Below, in pieces: positions 8,566-17,223 of a stretch of DNA of 64,000 nt. This DNA is from Salinicoccus albus DSM 19776. Its GTDB lineage: Bacteria; Bacillota; Bacilli; Staphylococcales; Salinicoccaceae. The translations under genes were made by a program, and so were the position numbers. Position 1 is the stretch's first letter; every line of letters begins with the position of its first letter. The notes beneath the pieces are model-generated. The model was given only the letters and a program-made list of their open reading frames with translations. It was not told the origin of the DNA and searched no databases. Location: NCBI RefSeq assembly GCF_000385175.1, contig NZ_ARQJ01000030.1, positions 1 through 64,000 on the forward strand, read 5' to 3'.

Positions 8566-8848
8566 GCTAGTAAATGAAATTAATAAATTCAGAGATGAAA
8601 GAAATTGGAGACAATACCATAACGCCAAAGACCTGTCACTTTCCTTGTCTCTCGAAGCATCCGAACTGCTTGAAAATTTCCAGTGGATTTCAGCAGAAGA
8701 AGGGCTGGAGAAGAACCGGAAAAATATAGAAGAAGAACTGGCTGATGTGTTCATCTATGGGTTGATGCTTGCTGATGATACAGGTATAGATATGCAAGAA
8801 GCGGTACTGAATAAGCTGGAGAAGAATAGGAGAAAGTATCCAGATTGA
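8558..8848 (+). CDS. MazG-like nucleotide pyrophosphohydrolase
   Basis: A 96-residue all-alpha NTP pyrophosphohydrolase of the MazG/RS21-C6 type, expected to cleave (d)NTPs to monophosphate and pyrophosphate. The Mg2+-binding pattern is complete: EASELLE (33-39) and EEELADV (58-64). The start ATG lies inside the last codons of the helicase gene and has a GGAGGGA site about seven bases before it, so expression is tied to that gene. Single-domain length is typical of stand-alone MazG-like proteins. Such enzymes clean up aberrant nucleotides or deplete pools; here its strict coupling to a nuclease-helicase suggests a joint function. Confidence 0.88.
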   Translation: MDELVNEINKFRDERNWRQYHNAKDLSLSLSLEASELLENFQWISAEEGLEKNRKNIEEELADVFIYGLMLADDTGIDMQEAVLNKLEKNRRKYPD

Positions 8849-8992
8849 AAAGATTAATAACTCAGGCATATCTTTTGAGCATGACAAACCATCATATAAA
8901 AAAATAAATAGCCGTTGACAATTTTCAAATAACTGATTCAATTATGAAGTCAAAAACAAAACACAAACTATAATATAAATATAAATGAATAA

Positions 8993-9187
8993 ATAGAAAG
9001 GATTTATTATACAAACTTAATTGAATCATCCAATGTAATAATCAAATGGTACAATAAGTATAAAGAATGGTTTCCGAACAAAGCGCCGCTTGTTCACTTT
9101 CTTTTCACTCAATTTGAAACATACAACCAGCAGTTTGAGACACGGCAGCACATTGGTTTTGACCAGGTCAGTGCCATATCAGCTTAA
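8993..9187 (+). pseudogene. orphan 3' gene fragment
   Basis: An open stretch of 64 codons ending at TAA 9185-9187, opened by an in-frame stop at 8990-8992 and lacking any plausible start codon. Its translation looks like a real protein C-terminus (for example KWYNKYKEWFPNKAPLVHFL, then HIGFDQVSAISA). I do not recognise the family. It is probably the tail of a lost gene. The rest of the 469-base gap between 8848 and 9318 contains no gene I can support, only A+T-rich DNA and a possible -35 box (TTGACA, 9246-9251) before xylR. Confidence 0.4.
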
Positions 9188-9317
9188 ATGATTAGCGAGT
9201 AATGCAAGCTGCAAGAAAAGGTATACATTCATTTATACATAATTATTGACACTTCCAAAAATTGAGTTGAAAATATTATTCTAGTAGAAAAGTTACAAAA
9301 TTTTAGGAGAAGAAAAT

Positions 9318-10514
9318 ATGAAGTCAAGCCAAAAAGGTAGCCATAACCTCGTAAAACAAATGAATAAAACGACTGTATTTGAAACAATAAGAAACAAAGG
9401 TCCCATATCTCGAGCACAAATTTCGAAAACATCTGGTTTAAATAAAGCGACTGTCTCAACCATGGTTTCTGAGCTTATAAATACTTTCTTTGTTTATGAA
9501 ATTGGAGAAGCAAAATCCAGCGGGGGCAGAAAACCCGTTATGCTTCATTTCAATCATCATGCGGGCTATTCAATTGGTATAGATTTAGGGGTCAATTATA
9601 TTTTCGGAATCCTAACTGATTTATCTGGAAATATCATAGAAAGTACATTGATAAATCTTCCTTCAACTGAGTTCAATAGAGTCATAGACCAACTAAACGA
9701 CATTATTCACTCTTTGATTGATAAAGCTCCGAAGAGCCCGTACGGTATTGTTGGCATTGGGATTGGCGTGCCTGGCCAAATCGATCAAGATGGTGTCATT
9801 CTTTTTGCACCAAATTTGAATTGGTCAAAAACTAACTTGAAAAAAATTGTTGAAGATAAATTTCACATCCCCACTAAAATCGAAAATGAAGCAAATGCCG
9901 GTGCACATGGCGAACAGCTTCATGGTGTCGGAAAAGATATTTCTGATCAGATTTACCTTAGTATAGGTATAGGTATCGGAACAGGTATTATTATTAATCA
10001 TCAGCTTTATAAAGGTGCTTCGGGTATCGCCGGTGAAATGGGACATATAACAATTGATGCAAACGGTCGTAAATGTTCTTGTGGAAGTCGTGGATGCTGG
10101 GAACTATATGCATCAGAAGGTGCATTATTACAGGCTGCTGCAAATGAATCAATTATACAAAAAAATCAAGCTGCTGATTTTGATTTCTTGCTCGAGCAGG
10201 CAAAAGAAGGAAATCCTGTCGTTTTGCAACTATTAAATACTCTAGGTGAAAATATAGGTATCGGCATTGTTACGATAATTAATACGTTTAACCCGGGAGT
10301 CGTCATTATAGGAAATCGAATGGCACAATTTGAAAATTGGATTACGAATCCAATAGAGCGCATACTTGAGGAGCGTCTTTCCGATAATCATAAGAGAAAT
10401 ACGGAACTTCGTTTTTCCATGCTGGGAAATCACTCAATCAGTTTGGGAGCCAATTCCTTTGTGATAACTGACTTTTTGGCTAGACATAAGATACAGAACG
10501 GTAATTACCATTGA
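9318..10514 (+). CDS. xylR: xylose operon repressor, ROK family
   Basis: DNA-binding repressor of 398 residues that releases its operator when xylose binds. An N-terminal winged helix-turn-helix (about 16-75, RAQISKTSGLNKATVSTMVS) is followed by a ROK sugar-kinase-like domain with GIGIGTGI (217-224) and the zinc site His243 plus CSCGSRGC (253-260). Layout and length match XylR of Bacillus and Staphylococcus. It lies directly upstream of xylA, separated by its own strong terminator, and a matching palindrome overlaps the xylA promoter. The ATG has AGGAGA eight bases before it. Confidence 0.93.
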   Translation: MKSSQKGSHNLVKQMNKTTVFETIRNKGPISRAQISKTSGLNKATVSTMVSELINTFFVYEIGEAKSSGGRKPVMLHFNHHAGYSIGIDLGVNYIFGILTDLSGNIIESTLINLPSTEFNRVIDQLNDIIHSLIDKAPKSPYGIVGIGIGVPGQIDQDGVILFAPNLNWSKTNLKKIVEDKFHIPTKIENEANAGAHGEQLHGVGKDISDQIYLSIGIGIGTGIIINHQLYKGASGIAGEMGHITIDANGRKCSCGSRGCWELYASEGALLQAAANESIIQKNQAADFDFLLEQAKEGNPVVLQLLNTLGENIGIGIVTIINTFNPGVVIIGNRMAQFENWITNPIERILEERLSDNHKRNTELRFSMLGNHSISLGANSFVITDFLARHKIQNGNYH

Positions 10515-10543
10515 TATTTATTTGATATTAAGTATTTCAAAAT

Positions 10544-10585
10544 CCTTTGTTTGTTTAAACATTAAACAAACAAAGGGTTTTTTTG
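10544..10585 (+). terminator. rho-independent terminator of xylR
   Basis: A 14-bp stem (CCTTTGTTTGTTTA / TAAACAAACAAAGG) with a short loop followed by eight T residues. It separates xylR from the xylA promoter. Confidence 0.9.
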
Positions 10586-10638
10586 GATGATAAAACATGT
10601 AATATTATTTAAATTAACAAAAAATACTGTCAATATTA

Positions 10639-10667
10639 TTGACAACGCTTACATTAGAAACTAAACT
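10639..10667 (+). promoter_or_regulatory. xylA promoter
   Basis: TTGACA at 10639-10644 and TAAACT at 10662-10667 with a 17-base spacer, 66 bases upstream of the xylA start codon. The -35 lies in a cre box and the -10 in the palindromic operator, so both inducer exclusion by XylR and carbon catabolite repression can act here. Confidence 0.75.
10640..10653 (+). promoter_or_regulatory. cre box (CcpA site) at the xyl promoter
   Basis: TGACAACGCTTACA matches the consensus TGWNANCGNTNWCA at every defined position. It overlaps the -35 hexamer of the xylA promoter, a position expected to block polymerase binding under glucose. Confidence 0.8.
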
Positions 10668-10673
10668 TAGTTT
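10658..10673 (+). promoter_or_regulatory. xyl operator, probable XylR site
   Basis: Perfect 7-bp dyad AAACTAA-AC-TTAGTTT overlapping the -10 hexamer. The half-site resembles the known xyl operators (TTAGTTTGTTT-type halves) of Bacillus and Staphylococcus. Confidence 0.72.
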
Positions 10674-10732
10674 AAGTAATAAATAAAGATAATGATTACT
10701 TTTATATTCTAAATTGAAGGGAGCTAGAATAA

Positions 10733-12058
10733 TTGAATTATTTTCCTAACATCCAAAAAATTAATTATGAAGGTCCGAAATCAGCCAATCCTTACGCTTT
10801 TAAATACTATAATCCAGACGAGAAAATTGGCGGTAAACGCATGGAAGACTACTTACGTTTTGCGGTAGCGTATTGGCATACATTTACGGAAGATTTGTCA
10901 GATCCGTTTGGGGCGGGCACTGCTGTACGTCCTTGGGATAAGTTTTCTGGCATGGATTTAGCAAAAGCGCGGGTAGAGGCAGCTTTTGAATTCTTTGAAA
11001 AACTTGGTGTTCCATACTTCTGTTTTCATGATGTTGATATTGCACCAGAAGGCAACACCTTAAGGGAAACCAACCAAAACTTAGATACCATTGTTTCTAT
11101 GATTAAAGATTATATGAAAGACAGCAAGACAAAATTGCTTTGGAATACAGCTAACAATTTTACGCATCCGCGTTTTATCCACGGGGCAGCATCTTCTAAC
11201 AATGCAGATGTATTCGCTTATGCTGCAGCAAAAGTGAAAAAAGGTCTGGAAATAGGAAAAGAGCTGGGTGGAGAAAATTATGTCTTTTGGGGCGGTCGTG
11301 AAGGCTACGAAACACTGCTCAACACAGACATGAAATTTGAACTGGATAACCTGGGACGGTTCTTCCAGATGGCAGTGGATTACGCTAGAGAAATTGATTT
11401 TGATGGTCAATTTTTAATTGAGCCCAAACCGAAAGAACCCACAACACATCAGTATGACTTTGACGTTGCCAGTGGATATGCATTCTTACAGAATTACAAT
11501 CTTCAAGACTACTTTAAATTTAACATCGAAGCCAATCATGCAACGCTTGCTGGTCACACATTTGAGCACGAACTGCATTATGCGCGTGTCAATAATATTT
11601 TAGGATCAGTTGATGCCAACCAGGGCCATCCGCTTTTAGGCTGGGATACGGATGAGTTTCCAACAGATTTGTATTCTACAACGCTTGCTATGTATGAAAT
11701 TATCAAAAATGGCGGTCTTGGCCGAGGCGGGCTGAATTTTGATGCAAAAGTGCGGAGAGGTTCATTTGAAACCGAAGATCTGTTTCACGCCCATATCGCT
11801 GGCATGGATAGTTTTGCAGTCGGCTTAAAGGTTGCCCAGAAAATGTTAGATGATCAAGTGTTGGAAAATATCATCAGCGATCGTTATCAAAGTTATACAA
11901 AAGGTATTGGTTTAGAAATAGCAGAAGGAAAAACGGATCTCGGCCAACTGGAAGATCATGCACTCGATTTAACAGACATAAAACATCAATCAGGCAAATT
12001 AGAAAGAATCAAAGCAACGATCAATCAGTATTTGCTAACCGCTTATTCTGACCGTTAA
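10733..12058 (+). CDS. xylA: xylose isomerase
   Basis: Interconverts D-xylose and D-xylulose; a 441-residue metal-dependent TIM barrel, the normal length of class II enzymes. Signatures include [13 protein letters not shown] with the catalytic His near residue 103, [30 protein letters not shown] with a metal-binding Glu, and [12 protein letters not shown]. The start is a TTG at 10733 preceded by AAGGGAG at suitable spacing; the protein begins [14 protein letters not shown] as in homologues. It is first in the operon, with xylB 25 bases downstream. Confidence 0.95.
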   Translation: MNYFPNIQKINYEGPKSANPYAFKYYNPDEKIGGKRMEDYLRFAVAYWHTFTEDLSDPFGAGTAVRPWDKFSGMDLAKARVEAAFEFFEKLGVPYFCFHDVDIAPEGNTLRETNQNLDTIVSMIKDYMKDSKTKLLWNTANNFTHPRFIHGAASSNNADVFAYAAAKVKKGLEIGKELGGENYVFWGGREGYETLLNTDMKFELDNLGRFFQMAVDYAREIDFDGQFLIEPKPKEPTTHQYDFDVASGYAFLQNYNLQDYFKFNIEANHATLAGHTFEHELHYARVNNILGSVDANQGHPLLGWDTDEFPTDLYSTTLAMYEIIKNGGLGRGGLNFDAKVRRGSFETEDLFHAHIAGMDSFAVGLKVAQKMLDDQVLENIISDRYQSYTKGIGLEIAEGKTDLGQLEDHALDLTDIKHQSGKLERIKATINQYLLTAYSDR

Positions 12059-12083
12059 AAGATGGACAACTGGAGGTTTCCGG

Positions 12084-13583
12084 ATGAAATACGTTATTGG
12101 AGTTGATTTGGGGACGAGTGCTGTAAAGCTTTTGCTGGTTAATCAGGACGGCAAGGTTGTTACAGAAGTCTCCAAAGACCTTCATTTAATACAAGAAAAA
12201 ACAGGCTATAGCGAGCAAAATCCTCAAAATTGGGTGGATCAAACGATATCAGGACTTTATGAGCTGTATAACCAATTTGAGGGGGAAGCGGAGGATATAG
12301 AAGGAATCAGTTTCTCCGGGCAAATGCACGGATTAGTATTGCTCGATAAAAATCAGGAGGTCCTTCGCAATGCAATCCTATGGAATGACACCCGTACTAC
12401 AGCAGAGTGTCAGCAAATAAACGATACAGTAGGTAAAGAGAGGGTTCTTCGCATAACGAAGAATCAAGCGCTGGAAGGGTTTACCCTGCCTAAGTTATTG
12501 TGGGTAAAAAATCATGAGCCTGAGATTTATCGTAAAGCTGAAACTTTTTTGTTACCAAAGGATTACGTTCGATTTGCGTTAACGGGAAAATTGAACATGG
12601 ACTATTCAGATGCTTCTGGTACATTACTGATGGATGTCAGGAAGAAAGCGTGGAGCAAAAAAATCTGTGATTTACTAGGTATAGATATCGGTTTATGTCC
12701 GCCTTTAGCAGAGTCTTACGAAGAAGTCGGAACATTGTCTTCAGAAATGGCCGATAAAACAGGCTTAAGCAAATCCACACGCATTTTTGCGGGTGGGGCG
12801 GATAATGCTTGTGGTGCAATTGGATCAGGTATCTTAACAGAAGGTAAGACTTTGGTCAGTACCGGTACATCCGGTGTGGTGTTAGCTCATGAAAACCGTG
12901 GGGATCGTAACTTTCAGGGGAAAGTTCATTATTTTAATCATGGGGCACCGGACGCTTATTATACCATGGGTGTAACACTGGCAGCTGGGCACAGTCTCAC
13001 ATGGTTTAAAAATATCGTTGGGAAAGAAGAAACCTTTGATCAATTTCTCGAAAATATTGATACCGTACCACCGGGGGCAAATGGCTTATTATTTACCCCA
13101 TTTATTGCTGGTGAAAGAACACCATATTATGATTCATCTATTCGCGCCAGCTTTATTGGAATGGATAGTTCACATGAAAAGAAAGAATTTGTACGCGCTG
13201 TTTTGGAAGGGGTTACATTTTCATTAAATGAGTCTGTTCGTCTATTTAGAGATCAAGGTAAGAGAATTGACACCATTATTTCTATCGGCGGCGGGGCCAA
13301 AAATGAAACATGGTTACAAATGCAAGCTGATATTTTTAACGCTAAAGTTATTAAATTATCAAGTGAACAAGGGCCGGGCATGGGGGCTGCGATGTTAGCT
13401 GCCTACGGTTGCGATTGGTTTGGAACGATTCAGGAATGCTCAAATGAATTTTTGCAGGAAGAAAAATCGTATGAACCTATAGAGGAAAACGTGGCTATTT
13501 ATGAAGAATTATTTAAATTATATCAGCAAATATACTCTTCGACAGCATCTCTAAACAAGAAAATAATGCAATATCGACAGTAA
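12084..13583 (+). CDS. xylB: xylulokinase
   Basis: Phosphorylates D-xylulose to xylulose 5-phosphate for the pentose-phosphate pathway. FGGY-type sugar kinase of 499 residues: DLGTSAVKLLL at 6-16, SFSGQMHGLVLLD with the substrate-contacting region near 78-90, GGADNACGAIG, and the C-terminal ATP motif ISIGGGAKNETWLQMQADI. TGGAGG precedes the ATG. It follows xylA closely in one transcript under the XylR/CcpA-controlled promoter. Confidence 0.95.
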   Translation: MKYVIGVDLGTSAVKLLLVNQDGKVVTEVSKDLHLIQEKTGYSEQNPQNWVDQTISGLYELYNQFEGEAEDIEGISFSGQMHGLVLLDKNQEVLRNAILWNDTRTTAECQQINDTVGKERVLRITKNQALEGFTLPKLLWVKNHEPEIYRKAETFLLPKDYVRFALTGKLNMDYSDASGTLLMDVRKKAWSKKICDLLGIDIGLCPPLAESYEEVGTLSSEMADKTGLSKSTRIFAGGADNACGAIGSGILTEGKTLVSTGTSGVVLAHENRGDRNFQGKVHYFNHGAPDAYYTMGVTLAAGHSLTWFKNIVGKEETFDQFLENIDTVPPGANGLLFTPFIAGERTPYYDSSIRASFIGMDSSHEKKEFVRAVLEGVTFSLNESVRLFRDQGKRIDTIISIGGGAKNETWLQMQADIFNAKVIKLSSEQGPGMGAAMLAAYGCDWFGTIQECSNEFLQEEKSYEPIEENVAIYEELFKLYQQIYSSTASLNKKIMQYRQ

Positions 13584-13623
13584 ATTAAAAAGGTCAATTA
13601 AATTTCTATTTGAGATAGCTCTT

Positions 13624-13641
13624 AACTGAGTTAACCCAGTT
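13624..13641. promoter_or_regulatory. palindrome in the xylB-transporter gap
   Basis: AACTGAGTTAACCCAGTT is an 18-base palindrome with one mismatched pair. It lies 41 bases after xylB and just upstream of an AGGAGGG site, and could be an operator or an RNA stem tuning transporter expression. It does not match the xyl operator. Confidence 0.35.
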
Positions 13642-13705
13642 TCAAAACGAAGGAGGGTAGGATTGGGCATCACAATAAGTGATTTATTTTAGCCCTTTAC
13701 ATCAT

Positions 13706-15118
13706 ATGAAAACTAAAAGTAATAATTCATATGCCGTTTCAATTGCCTTAATTGCAGCTTTAGGGGGATTGTTATTTGGCTACGATACAGCAGTAATATC
13801 TGGTGCAGAACAATCAGTAGAGAATTATTTAATTGATAGTTTAGATTTAGGTTCGCTAGTACATGGATTAACGGTTTCAAGTGCATTAATTGGCTGTATT
13901 ATAGGTGGATTGATCTCAGGATTCTTTTCCAATAATTTAGGGAGAAAAAAATCCTTACTATTAGCTGCTTGTTTATTTTTAATCTCTGCTTTAGGATCAG
14001 CATATCCAGAGTTCCTATTTTTTGAATTCAACGAGCCATCAATAGAATTATTAATCATGTTTAATTTTTATAGAGTTATAGGAGGGATAGGTGTTGGTAT
14101 TGCATCTGCAACTTCTCCAACTTACATTGGAGAGATTGCCCCTCAAGGAATCCGTGGGACGTTAGTTGCATGGTATCAATTCGCTGTGATTTTTGGACAA
14201 TTAGTTGTTTATTTTGTTAATTGGGGGATTGCAAGCGGACAAACAACAGCATGGGTCAATGAGGTTGGATGGAGACTGATGTTTGCTTCGGAAGTTATTC
14301 CAGCATTATTATTTTTTGGTTTGTTATTTTATGTGCCAGAGACACCTAGGTATTTAGCATCTAAAAACAAGGAAGATCAAGCATTAAATATTTTATCAAA
14401 GGTAAATGGCTCTAGAGAAAAAGCTAAAGAGATTTTAAACGATATTCGCGAGTCCTTAAATTCAAAAAAATCTACCGGGAAAATATTTTCTTTTGGAAAA
14501 ACAGTTATTATTGTTGGAGTCATGCTTTCTATTTTTCAACAGTTTGTTGGCATAAACGTTGCTCTTTACTATGCACCACGTATTTTTGAAAGTATGGGAG
14601 CAGGAGAGAATGCCTCAATGCTCCAAACAGTTATCATGGGAGTTGTTAACGTCGCATTTACAATTATAGCTATTCGTACCGTTGATAGATGGGGGAGAAA
14701 ACCTTTACTGTTGATTGGTTCGATTGGCATGGCTTTCGGTATGTTTGGTGTTGCTTTATTAGCAGCAAATAATGTTTTTGGTATAGGGACGTTGATATTT
14801 ATCATAATATACACAGCTTCCTTCATGATGTCGTGGGGGCCAATTTGCTGGGTATTACTTTCAGAAATATTTCCTAACAAAGTTCGGGGACAAGCGATGG
14901 CTATAGCAGTTGCTGCTCAATGGGCTGCCAACTTTCTTATCTCATCAACCTACCCAGCTATGATTGATATTAGTGGTGGAATGACATATGGATTTTACGG
15001 TTTAATGAGTGTTCTATCTGCTGTTTTTGTATGGAAAATGGTCCCTGAAACTAAAGGCAAATCATTAGAAGAATTAGAAAACGTATGGAAAAAAGATTTG
15101 GACGAACAGGAATCTTAG
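13706..15118 (+). CDS. MFS sugar porter, probable D-xylose:H+ symporter
   Basis: Twelve-helix sugar-porter family protein. Diagnostic motifs are GGLLFGYDTAVISGA in helix 1, LGRKKSLL after helix 2, RVIGGIGVGIASATSPTYIGE around helices 4-5, PETPRYL after helix 6, QQFVGINVALYYAP in helix 7, DRWGRKPLL and VPETKGKSLEELE near the C-terminus. Position in the xyl operon makes xylose the likely substrate. The start is uncertain: the ATG at 13706 gives the usual N-terminus but has no close Shine-Dalgarno sequence. AGGAGGG lies about 50 bases upstream and instead serves a nine-codon TTG frame (13663-13692) or a GTG at 13679 in frame with the transporter. Confidence 0.85.
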   Translation: MKTKSNNSYAVSIALIAALGGLLFGYDTAVISGAEQSVENYLIDSLDLGSLVHGLTVSSALIGCIIGGLISGFFSNNLGRKKSLLLAACLFLISALGSAYPEFLFFEFNEPSIELLIMFNFYRVIGGIGVGIASATSPTYIGEIAPQGIRGTLVAWYQFAVIFGQLVVYFVNWGIASGQTTAWVNEVGWRLMFASEVIPALLFFGLLFYVPETPRYLASKNKEDQALNILSKVNGSREKAKEILNDIRESLNSKKSTGKIFSFGKTVIIVGVMLSIFQQFVGINVALYYAPRIFESMGAGENASMLQTVIMGVVNVAFTIIAIRTVDRWGRKPLLLIGSIGMAFGMFGVALLAANNVFGIGTLIFIIIYTASFMMSWGPICWVLLSEIFPNKVRGQAMAIAVAAQWAANFLISSTYPAMIDISGGMTYGFYGLMSVLSAVFVWKMVPETKGKSLEELENVWKKDLDEQES

Positions 15119-15210
15119 GAAAAGTAAACAAAGATACCATTAATTACAAATAATTACAAAGAAAAATAGGAAAATTTTTATCTCTTTTATTACAGATTGG
15201 AGCTGTAATA

Positions 15211-16251
15211 GTGCATGTTGAAAAAATAAATTTTACAGATGATTGGTCACTTTTTATTCTTAAAAATGACGGTGGGATGGAAGTGCATGTTTTAAATTTT
15301 GGAGGAATTATCACAAAAATAGTGACTGAGGATCGCTATGGTAAATTTGAAAATGTCGTTCTCGGATACCAAAATTATGAAGACTATGCGACGGATTCTA
15401 ATTTTTTGGGTGCCATTATCGGACGCGTTGCCGGGCGAATTAAAGATGCTCAGTTTTCATTGAATAATGAGTCGTATGGACTGGAGTCAAATGATGGCAA
15501 AAATCATTTACACGGCGGGTCTCTTGGATTGCATAATGCTTTATGGGAAGGAAACACCTTTCAATTAAATGACAAAGTCGGTGTGGCACTCCATTATGTC
15601 AGCCAGGATGGTGAAAGTGGCTATCCTGGAAATGTGACGATTACAGTTACCTACAGTTTAACTAATGATAATGAATTAATATTAGACTACTGTGCAGATA
15701 CGGATAAAACTACACCGCTTGCATTAACGAATCACTCATATTTTAATTTAACAGGCGATTTGCATGATACGATACACAATCATCACATTACAATGGCTTG
15801 CGATCGATTCGCAGAGCTCGGTGCACAATTGATGCCGACTGGAAAATTCCTTGATGTGATTGATACCCCATTTGACTTCAAGGGAGGGCGTAAACTTAAG
15901 GATGGTATTTTCTCCGGCTATAGTCAAAATAAAATTGCGGGAAACGGTTATGATCACTATTTCGAATTTAATAAAAATAAGGATGAAAAAGTTATTGTAA
16001 AAGATGATACAAGTGGACGTGTGCTCAAGGTTAGGACAAATCAGCCTGGTATGGTGATGTATACAGCTAATAATCTGGAGCCTGGGTTACCCTTATTGGA
16101 AAAAGATTCACAGAAATATTTAGGGGTCTGTTTTGAAACTCAAGCCTTACCGGCCCCTTTATATGGTAAAGAGCTCCCGGCCGAGGTGATTGTAAAAGCC
16201 GGGGAAGAGTATCAGTATTTCACCGTGTTTCGTTTTGAGGTGGAAGATTAG
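15211..16251 (+). CDS. galM: aldose 1-epimerase (mutarotase)
   Basis: Interconverts alpha and beta anomers of aldoses, here probably D-xylose, so isomerase and kinase get the right form. A 346-residue GalM fold: GRVAGRI near 70, KNHLHGGSLGLHNALWEG with a catalytic His, LTNHSYFNLTG with the second, and CFETQALP near the C-terminus with the catalytic Glu. The start is GTG at 15211 with GGAG nine bases upstream. Last gene of the xyl operon, followed by a terminator. Confidence 0.9.
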   Translation: MHVEKINFTDDWSLFILKNDGGMEVHVLNFGGIITKIVTEDRYGKFENVVLGYQNYEDYATDSNFLGAIIGRVAGRIKDAQFSLNNESYGLESNDGKNHLHGGSLGLHNALWEGNTFQLNDKVGVALHYVSQDGESGYPGNVTITVTYSLTNDNELILDYCADTDKTTPLALTNHSYFNLTGDLHDTIHNHHITMACDRFAELGAQLMPTGKFLDVIDTPFDFKGGRKLKDGIFSGYSQNKIAGNGYDHYFEFNKNKDEKVIVKDDTSGRVLKVRTNQPGMVMYTANNLEPGLPLLEKDSQKYLGVCFETQALPAPLYGKELPAEVIVKAGEEYQYFTVFRFEVED

Positions 16252-16282
16252 ATTAATGGTTTACTTTGATGGGAACTTTTTG

Positions 16283-16325
16283 ATATAGGATTTCGGGTGT
16301 TTTCCACATCCTAAATCTTTTTTTT
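16283..16325 (+). terminator. probable terminator of the xyl operon
   Basis: TAGGAT (16286-16291) pairs with ATCCTA (16308-16313), with extra pairing inside and outside, followed by a run of eight T residues. It is 32 bases after galM. Confidence 0.6.
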
Positions 16326-16502
16326 ATGAGTCAAAACAGCGCTTTTAGAAAAGGTAATGAAGTGCGAAGTCATTTATCATGGAACCAACAATATTTTACG
16401 CGGAGCATTACTTGATTATGGACAGTTTACCTTTCGAGAATGAATGGCATTAGTTTGGAAATTAATTCCTGATTTGCAATAGTAAAATTACCATTTAGTA
16501 AT
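16326..16502. other. intergenic DNA with a doubtful 28-codon ORF
   Basis: Between the xyl terminator and the hic promoter. A possible ORF at 16357-16443 (ATG to TGA, beginning MKCEVIYHG) has only a weak AAAAGG two bases before its ATG. It may be a gene remnant. I see nothing else here. Confidence 0.3.
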
Positions 16503-16540
16503 TTGTCAATTATTATAAAGTGTCGTATATGGTACCATAT
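16503..16540 (+). promoter_or_regulatory. hicAB promoter with palindromic operator
   Basis: TTGTCA (16503-16508), 17 bases, then TATATG (16526-16531). The -10 is covered by a perfect 14-bp palindrome ATATGGTACCATAT (16527-16540). This position fits autoregulation by HicB, whose C-terminal ribbon-helix-helix would bind such a site. Confidence 0.55.
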
Positions 16541-16566
16541 TATTAAATGAAGAAGAGAGGTGAAAA

Positions 16567-16796
16567 ATGGCTGGAGTGGATAAGTTGGTTGGCAAAATGA
16601 AACGTCAGCCGAATAACATAAAGTTCTCTGAGGCTGAAAAAGTATTGAAAGCTTATGGTTATGAACTGAGCAGGGTGAAAGGCAGCACTATATTTTCAAG
16701 AACTCAGTGACAGGAGACAGATGGCCTTTACCTTTTCAGAAACCATTAAAATCTTATTTGATCCGAGAACTGCTCAAGCGGATAGAGGAGAACTAG
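16567..16796 (+). pseudogene. hicA: frameshifted HicA-type mRNA interferase toxin
   Basis: The ATG at 16567, behind AGAGGTG, opens a frame that reads as the N-terminus of a HicA family protein (EAEKVLKAYGYELSRVKGS) and stops at 16708-16710. The remaining HicA sequence (FKNSVTGDRWPLPFQKPLKS and on) is in another frame and runs to TAG 16794-16796. The break falls right after KGS, where HicA carries its catalytic histidine (normally KGSHHIF); that histidine is absent. Toxin activity is therefore lost twice over, by frameshift and by missing active-site residue. The antitoxin gene follows 46 bases on. Confidence 0.8.
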
Positions 16797-16842
16797 TCCC
16801 CTTATTTGCTGATTTTATGCCACTTATCAGTCATGAAAATAT

Positions 16843-17205
16843 ATGAGTATAGCAGAAAAGAACGATTTAAATTACTATTTGGAACAGCCTTACAATGTTG
16901 TTATCAAACCTGTTCAGGATGAATCTGGGAGTTACTATGCTGCCAAGGTATTGGAATTCGACGGCTGCATCGCAGCCGGAGGATCCTGGGAAGAAGCACG
17001 TAACGCAATATACGAAGTGTTGGAAGGTTTCATCGAAGACATGCTGGCTGAGGGTGAAGCTATACCGGAACCAATCGGGGATGAACAATTCAGTGGGAAT
17101 TTAAGGGTCCGGATGCCAAAAAGTCTGCATAGGGATCTGAGTCAGGCAGCCAAGTTGGAAGGCGTTTCGTTGAATCAGTATTTGATCAATAAGCTCAGTA
17201 AATAA
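16843..17205 (+). CDS. hicB: HicB-type antitoxin
   Basis: A 120-residue antitoxin. The N-terminal part (about 14-85) is the HicB partial RNase-H-like fold, with YYAAKVLEFDGCIAAGGSWEEA. The C-terminal part (about 88-120) is a ribbon-helix-helix DNA-binding segment (LRVRMPKSLHRDLSQAAKLE). It neutralises HicA and autoregulates the operon. Here the toxin partner is broken, so HicB may persist as an orphan regulator or as protection against incoming HicA toxins. A convergent terminator follows. Confidence 0.88.
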   Translation: MSIAEKNDLNYYLEQPYNVVIKPVQDESGSYYAAKVLEFDGCIAAGGSWEEARNAIYEVLEGFIEDMLAEGEAIPEPIGDEQFSGNLRVRMPKSLHRDLSQAAKLEGVSLNQYLINKLSK

Positions 17206-17223
17206 TTAAAATTTTGCATATTA

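Noticed and set aside
9246-9279. Complete xylR promoter
   Set aside because: TTGACA is present but no -10 hexamer lies at proper spacing; the nearest TATTAT is 22 bases away.
16357-16443. 28-codon ORF before hicA
   Set aside because: Poor ribosome binding site and no conserved feature; recorded only as a doubtful stretch.
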